64,000 nt of DNA from Chaetorhynchus papuensis (taxonomy: Eukaryota > Chordata > Aves > Passeriformes > Rhipiduridae). The position numbers and the translations under genes are program-made. The stretch covers positions 826,200 through 890,199 of the forward strand of contig VWYX01000084.1 of assembly GCA_013396525.1 (NCBI GenBank), given 5' to 3'. Each line of letters starts with the position of its first letter. Within the stretch, counting starts at the first letter, position 1. Shown piece after piece: positions 28,208 through 39,700 of this stretch. The notes below the pieces were generated by a model that worked only from the letters and a program-made list of their open reading frames with translations, was not told the origin of the DNA and searched no databases.

Positions 28208-28584
28208 ATGGAGCACCAACAGCCTCACTTCTGTCAGGCTGTTGGAGACTACACTGAGAGCGATGGGTGGTGGGACCTTCAAACATTAGGATACATATTT
28301 AACAAAGGCCACCTGGCCAGTCAACACCAGAGGATCTGCCAGTCAGGCTGGCCCTTCCTAATCAGAATACTACACACCATAGAAAGGGATAAAGTTCCTG
28401 TAGTGCACATTGAAAACATGCTGGGAAAAAATTATGGGTTGTTACTGCCTCAGGCAAAGGTAAACCCATCCATAGGATTACTTTTGCAAAATGGTTTGGG
28501 TGCACATTGTGGGTAATGCAGGAAGATGAGGAAGTCCAATGTGTGCCTCAAGATGATTTGATTTTGGGTGAAAATAGCCAATGA
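28208..28584 (+). pseudogene. ERVL-like pol (integrase end) remnant, frameshifted
   Basis: This is the C-terminal end of a retroviral pol, where the integrase sits. A first open frame covers 28,208-28,516. The pol-like reading appears to leave that frame at an A run (28,426-28,431) and continue in another frame. That second frame stays open to a stop at 28,582-28,584, about 10 bases before the inferred LTR start. The last 24 residues in it begin WVMQEDEEVQ and end LILGENSQ. The ATG at 28,208 is incidental and not a real start. The remnant cannot make a working enzyme. It is a fossil viral sequence and not a host gene. Confidence 0.6.
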
Positions 28585-28593
28585 ATTAAAAAG

Positions 28594-29360
28594 TAGTTAA
28601 TAGCTATCATTAATACTATTCAGCACTGCTTCGTGGTGCCTCTATGTGCATCACCTGGCAGCATGCATCTTAACCACAGGTATTCTGGGGATCTGAGCCT
28701 GACTTTCTTTTGATCAGAACACTCTCACGAGTGAAGAATGAACTTTGATAAAACTGAAGTGCAGCAGTACTGGGGTCAGAACTGACTCAAATGTGCAGCA
28801 TGCAACAAACCAACACCTCACACCATCTTTCTTGCTTGAAAGACTTTTACCCAGGATGAAATCCAAAGTCATGGACTAAATGAATCCAACAAGCCTTTTT
28901 TGTGGACATTTTATGAACATTCGACAGAAGCATTCCACAGACTGTGGGAATGATGTCTGTGTGATTGTCTATCAAGACAGATAAACAGGGAAGGTGATGG
29001 GATATTGGGAAGTGTCATCATCCCAGTATATAAATGCCATCATGCCCAAGATATAAACTGGGGGAGTTACCTGGAAGAAGTGCAGGTCTGGGTTTGAAAA
29101 GCAGGGTCTGACATTGGCCAGCAGGTGGTGAGCAATTACATTGTGCATCACTTGTTTTTCTCTTTTATTATTATTAGTAGTAGTATCATCATTCATCGCT
29201 AATACTGTATTTATTTTCAATTATTAAATTTTTATTATATTAACATAAAAGTTTACTTTGATTCCCCTCCCCATTCCACCAGGGTGGGGAGTAGAGAGAA
29301 AGGGGTGTTGAGCAAGTGGCTGTGTGGTACTTAATTTCCAGATGGGCTTAAACCACAACA
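28594..29360 (+). repeat. Retroviral LTR (ERVL-like), degraded
   Basis: The LTR begins near TAGTTAATAGCTATCA and ends at TTAAACCACAACA. Inside are a TATA-like TATATAAA at 29,027-29,034 and the recurrent GGTGAGCAATTACATTGTGC block at 29,126-29,145. An ATTATTATTAGTAGTAGTA tract and an ATTAAA polyadenylation-type signal near 29,223 follow. The C-rich CCCCTCCCCATTCCACCAGG block then leads to the end. The matching 5' LTR is not in the window. No clear target-site duplication was seen. Confidence 0.72.
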
Positions 29361-32224
29361 CCAAAAAAAACAGATTAATTGAGAATAAAAGGAAAGGTTA
29401 TGTAATAATCTGAAAAACACATAATCTTGAAGATATTACTCTTGTCTACTTTTTACTTTCAACGCTAACAAGATGCACTGCAAGAAGATGTGAGTTCAAT
29501 CTGCTTGCAGCATTACAAGAGAGCTGGATGAGGACCAGCTGAACCACAAAGACAAATTTGGGATGGCTGTATTTTGCCTGTTGTATCTGTATCTGTCTGT
29601 TTACTTTATGACAGAAATTATTACCCAGCACCAAGAAAGCCACATGGCTTTTGTTTAGCTTGTAGTATAATATAAAGAGTCCTGCAGAGACATGTCTAGT
29701 TTCTCCTAGCCTGCAAAAGCCATAATGCAACTGAAGTATTAAAATAATAAAAAATAATAATGAAAAAACCAGATGGAGCAGATCTCATTAAAAATTTCAA
29801 TCTAAATATTAAAACCTGAGCCCTAGTAATTTAAAGCACAGGAAGAGGATCCACAGGTGATTCTGTCTTATATTACATATCCTGTGGTAGATGGAACATA
29901 GAGGGACTATTAGAAATGCATCCAGAACATGTATATCTTGTAAGAGTATGAGTACAGACTGTTTATTTAGCACACTGGAAAGCTGTGCTAACACATGAGA
30001 ATAAAAAAATAGTGTCTGTAACTGCAGGTCAAATGGGTCTTCAATGAAAATTCTACAAGAATAAAACAAATAATAACAAATGACATACTGGCAACCCCCT
30101 TTATGACCTTCTCTGATTTGCTTCTTTAGTTAAATCTGTGTGCAAATGTGTCTGAATTAAAAAAAAATAACTCAGCACCTCATATACCATTTTCTGATAT
30201 CTGTGAACCACCTGCGGTCCACATGCTGCAAGATGGCAAACACTAGAATAATTTGAAGACATGACCACCAGACAGAAGAGAAGGAATAGGAACAAATACG
30301 ACTAAGTAGGAAATAAAATGGCAAAGGGCAAAGTTAATAGAGAGAAAGTAAAGAGAAGGGAGGATATTGGTCAAGAAATACAAATGAAGAAAAACAAGTT
30401 AAGAATAATCACAGACTAGCAGGAATATTTAGCAGGAAAAAAATGTTCTCAGAAGAGAATTGATAGAAAGCTTTCTTAGAGATGTGTGTCTTTTTTTTTT
30501 TCCTAAGTCACCTCCACATGAAGTGGACACTTGTGGCATCATTGCTAGCCATGAGGCAGATGGAAGCTTTAGGAACACCAACTCACCAGCCAATTTGCAT
30601 GTCCCAGTTGTGCATCTGGCTTCTGCCAGTCAATGCACAATGAGGCTTTTCTGCCTTTCTTTCAGAATCTCTTTTCTGCCTTTCTTTCAGAATCTCTGCA
30701 TCCTGCAATTTGTTTCAACAGAACTTGAAGTGTTCTTATCTAAACTTTGGCTTTCTCTATTAAAATAGGTAAAAATTTTAAAATTGTGAGGAGTTAGGGA
30801 AGACAGTGAGCATTTGCTATAAAAAGAAGTCAAGTAATACTTGTTCTCTCTGAGGAAGGAGATGAACTACAAATAGCTTAATTGGAGTATATTAGACACC
30901 AATTAAATGTTTTTCACTGTTCATAGATGAATCTTGAATTCTGGAAGTTAAGACAATGTAAGGTTGAAGTGTAAAGTGTGTAGATGTGGCTGAGGAAAAT
31001 GAGATTCATGAATGAATAACTGATTAGTTTCAGAACGGAGTACGCAAGTCTGTGCCTCTGGGCATGTTAAATTGAATTTACCTACACTTCTATTTTACAC
31101 AGTTGGAAATTCACATTAGCACAAAAATTGGCATTACATAGGCAGTATTTTCAGATGACCAAATTATTTTTGTAAACCTGAAGCTATATTGCGATGATAC
31201 TTGTGATGAAATTGGAATATCTTATAAATCCTATCAAATCTTGCTACTGCAAAAGTAGTCAGTGCAGTGCTACAGAAATAAATATCCATATTACTAAAGT
31301 TGGTCCTTACTGGGCCACCAGAGAGCTGTCACATCTGCAGTCTGGTACTGAACTGTAATGCAACATCAACAAAACTCTTTCAAGATTGCCTGAATTACCT
31401 CATTAATCTTGACCAAATCAAAATGAAAAAAAGTGTCACAATAAAAACATCAACCTCATTTTTTTTTTTTAACAAGTTCTTTCAAGCATTTTTTTCCAAG
31501 GTCTCATATTCATAATATTTCTATATTATAAAACATACAATATTCTATTTTTTGTTAGTCTCCTTAATGCTTACATTGAATTGCTTTAAAGAAACCAAAC
31601 TATATTTACCAGTCATTGTCCTTTTCTATTGTTTTCTGCATGTTAATGGATACTTTTTATCACAAAAAAGCACAAGGTTTTAGCAAATGTGAGGAAAATG
31701 AGAAAAGGGTAGGTGAACCATAAATTTAAGAAGAGTTGGTGTGAGTGATTTGCAGTCAGTCATTGTGCAAGACAAAGGTTTGGCTCACACTGTGCTGCTC
31801 GGAGCTCAAGCATTAAATGAAGCAAATGTCTGTCTAGCATTTTGGCTCTGAGTGATTGCTGATCATGAGAAGAATGTTCAGATCTCTATCAGCAAACCTA
31901 AAATTATATTGACTAATTTAGTCACTGTAAGTATATAAGTAGCACTTCCAGGTTGTGTATGGATACATTCCATGATGAAACCTAGACACAGGGAAACCCA
32001 GGCCACGAGAGAAACACTGGGTGTGTTGGTCATTCCCGTGTTCTGAATGATCAGGGAAAGGGAATCACCTCTTGTGTGTTGCCACAGATCCATCCAGCCA
32101 TGATTAAATCCTAATCTTTACGCCCACAAAATCAATGGGCTTTGTACTGCTGCAGGAGGCACACCATAGAGCTTGAAGCAGTGCAGCTTTGAGACACTGG
32201 CCTGAAATTCTACCAGTCTAAAAT
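29361..32224. other. Non-coding DNA, no gene found; contains a perfect 25-bp tandem duplication
   Basis: No exon or RNA gene was recognised. A purine-rich stretch covers about 30,303-30,445. A perfect 25-bp tandem duplication lies at 30,646-30,670 and 30,671-30,695. The open frame at 30,460-30,768 crosses this duplication and shows no domain. Confidence 0.6.
30646..30695. repeat. Perfect 25-bp tandem duplication
   Basis: Two identical 25-base copies (30,646-30,670 and 30,671-30,695) stand head to tail. Each contains a pyrimidine-rich stretch followed by CTTTCAG. Their identity implies a recent origin. Confidence 0.95.
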
Positions 32225-32292
32225 ATTACAGAATGACAGAAAAGGCAGGGTTGGACTCACCACACTGGGTCATCTCGTTCCACTTCAATTCT
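32225..32292 (-). mobile_element. CR1 3' tail remnant, minus strand
   Basis: About 70 bases read on the minus strand as a decayed CR1 end. The CAGAATGACAGAAAAGG tail is followed by the TTGGACTCACCACACTGGGT and ATCTCGTTCCAC parts. The copy is very short and diverged. It precedes a longer CR1 copy in the same orientation. Confidence 0.55.
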
Positions 32293-32379
32293 TCACACTC
32301 AATAATTTTTATTATATTTCTAATTTTTTTGGCCTAAGCAAAAAGCAGCAGTGGTACTGAGAGGTCCTCAAAAGATTAA

Positions 32380-32935
32380 GGATCACAAAATCACATAAAA
32401 ATTCAGGTTGGAAGGGACATCTGGATGCCCAACCACCCTGTTTATGCAGAACTATTTGAAGCTGGTTGCTCAGGACCATGTCCAGGTGGTGTTTGAATAT
32501 ATCCAAGACAGGAGATTCACAAATGTTCTGGGCAGTGTGTGCCAGTGCTCTGTCACCCTTACAGTACAAAAATGTCTCCTGATGTTCAAAGGGAACCTCT
32601 CATGTTTTGATTTATGCCCATTGCCTCTGGTCCTGTCACCGGGCACCACTGAAAAACAGACTTTGTCTTCTTTATAGCTTCCCTTGTGGTCCCTATATAT
32701 ACTAATGAGATCCCCACACACCTTCTCTTTCCCAGGCTGAACAGTGTCAACCCTTCAGTCTTTCCTCACAGGAGAGATGCCCCTTCCCATTACTCACCCC
32801 TGTGGCCCCTCATTGGCCTCCGTATAATATGTTAATGCCTTTCATACTTGATAGCCCAGAACTGGACACAGTACTTCAGGCATGGCCTTACCAGTGGCTG
32901 AGGACCTCCTCATGGCACCTCCTGCTATGCAAATG
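32380..32935 (-). mobile_element. CR1 LINE fragment, minus strand
   Basis: The reverse complement reads as a CR1 3' region. On the + strand it begins at the tail (GGATCACAAAATCACATAAA), then GGTTGGAAGGGACATCTGGA. The TTTCCCAGGCTGAACAGTGT and GCCCAGAACTGGACACAGTA blocks follow. The + strand antisense frame carries the peptide GSVCQCSVTL. The same peptide is read antisense from the CR1 at 61.2 kb, confirming a shared family. Open frames on both strands here are repeat artefacts. Confidence 0.9.
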
Positions 32936-33187
32936 GGTAAACATCCTAATCATCAATTTGTAATCAACTTAATATATTGCAGAAATACTTGCAACATTTT
33001 TTACAATACTGAGGAATGAGTGGAACAGACAATCACTTTTTAAAAGCCAAAAAAAACCACGTGTGCTGGTGGTGGCTCAGTAAACAATGTAATTTTAAAG
33101 CTAATAATTTCAGAGTTTATGACCTTAATCCAATGGACTTTCATTGATGGAGGTAGAAACACTCAATAGATTACAAAAACACACTAT

Positions 33188-33705
33188 ATTTTGGGTTGAA
33201 AGGCTGCTTTAAAGGTCACTTAGTCCAAACCTGCTGCCATGGGAAGAGACATCATTCAATAGATCAGGTTGGTCAAAGCCCCATCCAATCTGGCCTTGAA
33301 TGCTTTCAGAACTGTGGAGCATCCAAAATTTCTCTGTTGCCCCATGTTTTATCTCTACAGACCTTGGTAAATATTCTTGCTATCCTTCTCACAAGCCCCC
33401 TTTATGTACTGGAAAGCTGTAATGAGCTCTCCCCAGAGCCGCCTTTTCTTCAAGCTGAGCAACCCCTGCTCTCCCAGCCTATCTTCACAGAAGTGGTGCT
33501 CCAGCCCTTTGATCATCTTCGTGGCCCTTCTCTGGACCCATTCTAACAGGTCCATATCTATCCTTGTTCTAGGGATGCCAGGGCTGGATGCAGCACTCCA
33601 GGTGGGAGTCTCATAAGAGCAAAGTACAGGGGGAAAATAACATCCCTTAACCCGCTGGCCACACTTCTTTTAACGCAGGAAGCAATTGGCTTTCTAGGCT
33701 GGAAA
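33188..33705 (-). mobile_element. CR1 LINE fragment, minus strand
   Basis: The reverse complement of CR1. The 3' end lies at the left (TTGGGTTGAAAGGCTGCTTT, GTCCAAACCTGCTGCCATGG), followed by GAGCTCTCCCCAGAGCCGCC, CATCTTCGTGGCCCTTCTCT and GGGCTGGATGCAGCACTCCA. It has its own 3' end, so it is a separate insertion from the copy at 32.4 kb. The 116-codon + strand frame and the minus frame here are repeat shadows. Confidence 0.92.
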
Positions 33706-36700
33706 TAAAATTTTAGTCAATACAAAACCTGTACAGGAAATCAACAGGGAATTAAAAACGTCAGCTTGAGCTCTATAATTCTCAAGAATCTGAGATTCTA
33801 TACCGACAAATTTTGGCCACAGCAATGCGAAGATACAGATATTAAGGGAATGCTTACATTGACGTTGGCCAGAGAAGCTTTAGTCAGAGGGCAAAAGTGG
33901 TTTCATATTGCAGAAAGAAGATGTTGCTTTTCGTAGACTGTAACTTTAAAAAAGGTGAAATCAGGTGAAGCAAAAAGAGAAAATTTTTTTCCCCTCATAA
34001 CACAGCACCAATTTTTTTGTACCCAAAAAACTTGACTACAGAGAAATATGACCACTTTAGAAAGCATTCCCATTAGTAATCCCCAGCCAATTTCCTTCTG
34101 ACGAGACCAATATATTTTAGGACATCTTTGCATTTAGCTAGAACTTACAGGTTTTTCTCTGACAATGGTCGCTTAAGGAAATGTATGAGAACTAATAGTC
34201 TTTCCTCATGTGTGCCAAAGGCTCTTCCGTGTCCCAGTCTGCAAATGACTAGTGAAATTACAGGTCTTTACTAAGGGAAAGACACCAAATCAGATATCTT
34301 CGAACTGTCTTAATTTATTCTGTCCTTCATAGAATTATTTTATTAATTGATTTTAAGATTTAAAGAGTAGTAAAGTAGACCTATAGGTAAGGAAGACAGA
34401 CCAATGTCAGAGAATTTATGCCAAAACAAACTACCAAAAGTATCTTTTTGTGATTTAAGCAAATATTTTAAAAGTGCCATCAAAACATTGAAAGAAAGAG
34501 GAAGAGTAGTGCATTCTCTGAATAACATTTCTTGTAGTGCTTAAGGTCAACATTAGGCTCTTTATTTTAGTCAGAAAATTTAAGTATTAGATCACATAAA
34601 TTAGTGAGCAATAATGATTGCCTATCTTAGATGCCCTATCTGTGTCAGTTAAGTGTCTCTGAGTGATTATTAAGGAATTTTGTATGCTGAACACAGACCA
34701 ACATCAAGCTGTCTACAAAGAGTACCATGTGTACCTGTGGGCAGGCTGTGCTTTGCATCACTGTCCTAGTTCCCAGTTATCCAGATCCAAATAACTATTG
34801 TAGTACACAGAAAGACAATGGAACACAGTCTTTCTGCCAGTGGGGACTAAGGGATGCAGAGGTCTCTCATCCCAAAGCAGAAAGAGGACAGTCATGGTGT
34901 GCACACAAAGCCCATGGTGTGCACCAGGGAAGGCATCTGTTACGCTGTATGTTCTCTGGAACATAATTGCCCTGATTCTGCAGGCAACTCTGAATTGTCT
35001 GTGTGTTTTATACTAAACAGTCCCTGGATAAAATTCAAAAAACACATTAAAAGTAAGCTTTCTAATGCAACCAAATAACTGAAAATGAGTAAGGCTGTCC
35101 CAAGAGGAAGATTGATTCCAACACAAATACATGGATTTTTAGTTTCTGAATGCATCGAGACATGGAGCAGGTAGAACCTATTCAATTAGCTTCTATTGTC
35201 TGTATGATTAAGTATGGTTGTCCAGATAAATGATAAAACTGTTGTCTGTCACAATCCTTCGTGACTCTTGAATTTCTGAAACTCTTAGCAAAGTCACTGT
35301 AGCTATTTCTTTTAGTGTAGCTCTCCTGGAGCTCAGAGAGCCTAGTGCAGTGCCAGGGTGAAACAGTGTAAGTCTCAGAAGGAAATTCACTGCAGGTGTG
35401 CAGTGTCTGTCACAGGAAGGAAGTTCATAAGCCTTATGAGGATTTTGGTCAGCTTATTCTCTTCTCTGCTTCTAACTTAGAGGCAAATTAAAGGTCCCTA
35501 TCAGGTATCAGGGAGAAATAATTAGCCAACTGGGAATGAAACACTTAATTTTAGAAATTTTTGGCTAAACCAAACAAAGAAATTAATCTTTTTAGATAAC
35601 CACAGCCTTCAGAAGTTTTACTTGCTCTGCAATGACTTCCATGAATTACTGGTACTTCTGAGAACCTGTAGAAAAGGATTTGATAGAGAGCCTACTTCAA
35701 TGTCTTACTAAATCATAGTCCTGCAAGCTAAATTAGTACATGGGAAAGACTAACTGTAAAAATTCAAAAGATATGCTACAGTACAGATGAGATGTTTAGT
35801 ATGTTTCTGGACATATTTTACAGGCTCTGTCCTCATAACACAATGTCCATGAAATGTAATACTTCTATAGTTCATCCTATAGGACTGTTTTAAAGCCTTC
35901 AAATTTCCAGCTGCTCCCCAGCACCCCTCTGGAAGAGGGCAGATCCATTTTACAGTGATATCCTCAACTGATGAAAGTTCTCAGAGCTTTGGTAATAGGG
36001 TTCTAGTGTCCATACATTTAAAAAACCTATTGTTGAGAAAATAGGACTACTCTCCCCCACAGAACAACTTTTGAATGTCGTAGAGGACACTAAATTTAGA
36101 CATCTGGGGGCCAATTATCTAGTGCCAATTAAAGCAGTTCAGATTAACCCATCTCTTGCTCCCTGTGCTCTGTGTTGGGGGAAACCAAGAGATGGTGAGA
36201 AAACAGCTCTCCTGGTATGCTGGTGATGGTGCTTGTTTCTAACAAGTTGGCACAAGCCAGTACTTGCTCATCCTGCAGGGAGAAGAATGGCTTAATTTTT
36301 ACAAGCATATGGAGAGATAAAAAGAAATCTTAGTATAAATCACTTAAGTAGTTAATTAATTAAGGGACACAAACCCATAGGAAATCAAGCACTGTTTCCA
36401 GGGATCATTAACGTACTTAGCTGTTGCTGTTGTTTTTTCCTCCCCATGGTTCTGTGAGAATTAAAAGATGAAATAATGAAGCAAGATGCTATAATTCCTA
36501 CTGTTCTTTATCCATTGGTTACAGCAGCCGTCATGAGAACTATAGCATTAAAAAGGATTCTTGATCATTTTGGAGCTATTGGGCATGCTAATATTCAGAC
36601 TTTCAGAGGGGGATAAGAATCTGGCAATCTCCTAAATATTCTAATGTTATTAACTTGAGAAGGATTTTTCCAAGATATTGTTTTCTAGAGTACATAATGG

Positions 36701-39700
36701 GGTTTTTTAGGTTCAAATTTAAAACAAGCTAGATACTACACATTTTAGGAATTGGATTTGTAAACAAAGTGAGGACTTGGAATTAAACTATTCTTTTCCA
36801 GAAGTGAAGCAGTGTTTCTAAATTATTTTTTAAAAAATTGAAAATTGCATTTTGCTAGTATAGTAACACATGGTAAATTTAAAACCCATGTGCAGTTGTT
36901 TTTGTGTAGTTCAACTTTACTTTCTTGAGATGTCACTAAGCATCCTTTCATTTTACCATGTGACTGAAATTGACTTTCTAGAAACTAGATCAAAATAATA
37001 TGCTCCTTTTTCCTAGATCAAAATATTGGTTAAAAAACATCCACAGATATTAAAAAAACCCCAACAAAACAAGCCTATTAAAATCTTCCACCAGTGAAAG
37101 TCATGACCTCTTTGTGCTGTTATTTTCTGTCTAGTTACTGAAATATAAGATCCAGATGTCTATTCTGCCTTTATAACTGAAAACAAGGGTAACTGAGAGA
37201 ATGACTTCAACACACCCCTTGTCAGTGCTACAGACCATTAGCAATACTATAAATAGCATGATCAAATCCCAAATTGCAGATTCAGTCATAAAAGTGTCTA
37301 CATTTCATGCTGATTCAGAGGGGCAGCAGCATTAACTGCAATCATCAAGGAATGTGACATCTCCACAGTATTTTCTACAGCTCACTGGACTGGTGACAGG
37401 ACAATTGTTAAAAATTAATGGGGACCATCAGATGTGGATAAGTACAGCTTGGCAACTATGAAAGCTGTACTTCTCATTTGCAAGGGATAATGTAATATTA
37501 TCCTGTGATGACAGACTGTAAGAGATTATGTTTCGTTCAGGAAACACTCTTCCAACTCTGAAATTTTGACCACATTATTTTGTTTAATTGTTAAATTTAT
37601 AACGAATAGAAAGAGAGAAGGTTTTTATATCGTTTTCTTTTTTTAAAGGACCCTTCACCTTCTGTTTATCCATTATAATCCTTTACTTCTCAATCAGTTA
37701 ACATTCTAAGAAAGTCAAGATCCTAAAATCCAAACTTTACTAAGAGATTGACTGTGATAGTTGATAAACAAAATTTCAAAGTTGCATGGAGTAATTCCCA
37801 GCTACACGTCTGGTATGCCACATTTTGTTTGAAACCTTATTATTTTACATGCCTGTATTTTTAAACTGCAACAAACTATTTCAACAAAAATCATGGGCCC
37901 AGTGAAGGATTAAATACTCTGGGCTGGGGTTTTTTTGCATCAGGGCAGAGTAAACTGTTACGCTGTTGAGAAGATTCTTAAGAACCCCTGCATAGAGGCT
38001 GAACAAAACAGGATGGACTGACAACAGAAAGGATAAACTCCTTACCATTTGTCCTGAAATTATAGATTATAGACACCTGATGTTGTTGTCAAAGAATGAG
38101 GCTAGACAAGTGACATTTTTTTGTCCATGCTCAATACTGTGAACGTCTGAGGAGTCCCCTGAGTTAGTGCAGGGAATTGAAGACTTTCAGCAGAAAAAAT
38201 CTTGTGTTCTATCTCTGTCTTTTAGGAAGAAAGAGGAAAAAAAAAAAAGGCCAGGTTGCAATACTTTGAAAATATTGCATTGTATATGAGCAATAGCTAC
38301 ATTCTCCAGTGATTCTGACAGCAGGTAAACAAGTGATCAGGGAGAGGAATTATTAGTTTTAAGCATGGGAGAAAATGCTTGAATGAATGTAAGAGATGGA
38401 GCATGCTTCCCTGTACTACCAGCCATAGATCTGCATTTCCTAAACCTTTACATTTCTTGCAAAGACCAGTGGACAGCAAATACCTGTGGAACCTCAAAGT
38501 CTTGCACGAAGTGCTCTGTTCAACATCCCTGCCACAGCAGAGATGAAGTCCAGTGTCCATCTATTGCAGAAATCAGTAACTGTGACTCCTATGTGCCACA
38601 AATAACAAGTATAATTATCTGTTTGTTCATTTATTATTTATGTTACTTGTGGGATTCAATGCTACTCAAATCTAAGAGATCTTAATTAGACAATATTTAA
38701 AAGTCAGGAAGTTTGGCACGTAATTGAAAGTATTTGAGTAGGTTGTCTGTATGGAGTGAATTTTCCCCTCCAGAGAGTGTTTCATCTCATCTATCTGAAA
38801 TAAATATCTTAATGATGAGAAGAATTCTTTTTCTGAGATGCCTCTTTCTCTCCACAGATTAGAAGAGGAAACTTCCTGGCTAAGATTAGTCAAAACCAAT
38901 ATCACTAAACCATGTAGGATTGACTCAATGCATTCACAATGTCACACTCCTAACAAATTATGGAAACAAAAAGCACCATACTATATGTAGGCAAAAGATC
39001 TAGACTAAAGGTTCAAAACTACTTTAAAATCTGGGTTGTAAGTCCTTGACCATCATCATCTTTTAGCACAATCTTTATTAGGTATCAGGGCATCCACTGG
39101 ACTTCATTGAAGATTCAAAACAAAAGACAAAAGGAAAGAGTTGTGTCTGTACGGTGTGACAAACGTGTGATCTACATTATTGTTCCTTTCATCACCCAGA
39201 CAGGTGTCCTATTGGAGGACATCCAAGATGCGTTCTCTAAGTCTGTACATCTGGATTTCTTTCCAAAGGAAAACAATGACTTGGAGGGACAGATGTAGAT
39301 CTGCATCTCACTTCTCTTGCTTTAGAAATACTCTCTGTAATCTCAGTTGCCTTTGAATTTAGTAAGAGAAAAATTTAAAAGAAAAAAGATCTCCTCATCG
39401 CTACATGGATGAAAAGGATTTTTTTTTTTTTAACTTTGGTAAAAGAATATAAGGGTAAAAAAGCTAAGGGAACAAAACAGACTCTCAGGTCTCATCTGGC
39501 ACCCTTACACGTAAAGGACCTCACTGATGAACAAGGAGGATGGTTGCAGCACAAGATTTTAAGACTGTTTTTATAATTTGGAAGGACCTAGAGGAATGTC
39601 CTTTTAATCTGTTTTAGGTAAATCAAAAATCTGACCCATGGACCAAAGCTTGGAGTATGAAAAAATTCCTCTGTCTCCTGTACTTACTGAAACCAGGTAA

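Larger units (their letters stand above)
28075..29360 (+). mobile_element. ERVL-like endogenous retrovirus fragment: pol end plus 3' LTR, + strand
   Basis: An old, partial endogenous retrovirus. About 500 bases of internal sequence (degraded end of pol) are followed directly by an LTR of about 770 bases. No env-like region lies between them, as is usual for ERVL-class elements. I recognised it from the block around 28,310-28,590 and from the LTR end at 29,100-29,360, which I know as recurring sequences in bird genomes. The 5' part of the element is missing; the N gap lies just upstream. Boundaries are approximate. Confidence 0.75.

Noticed and set aside
28208..28516. 102-codon frame considered as a host gene
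   Set aside because: It is the frameshifted end of an endogenous retroviral pol next to its LTR.
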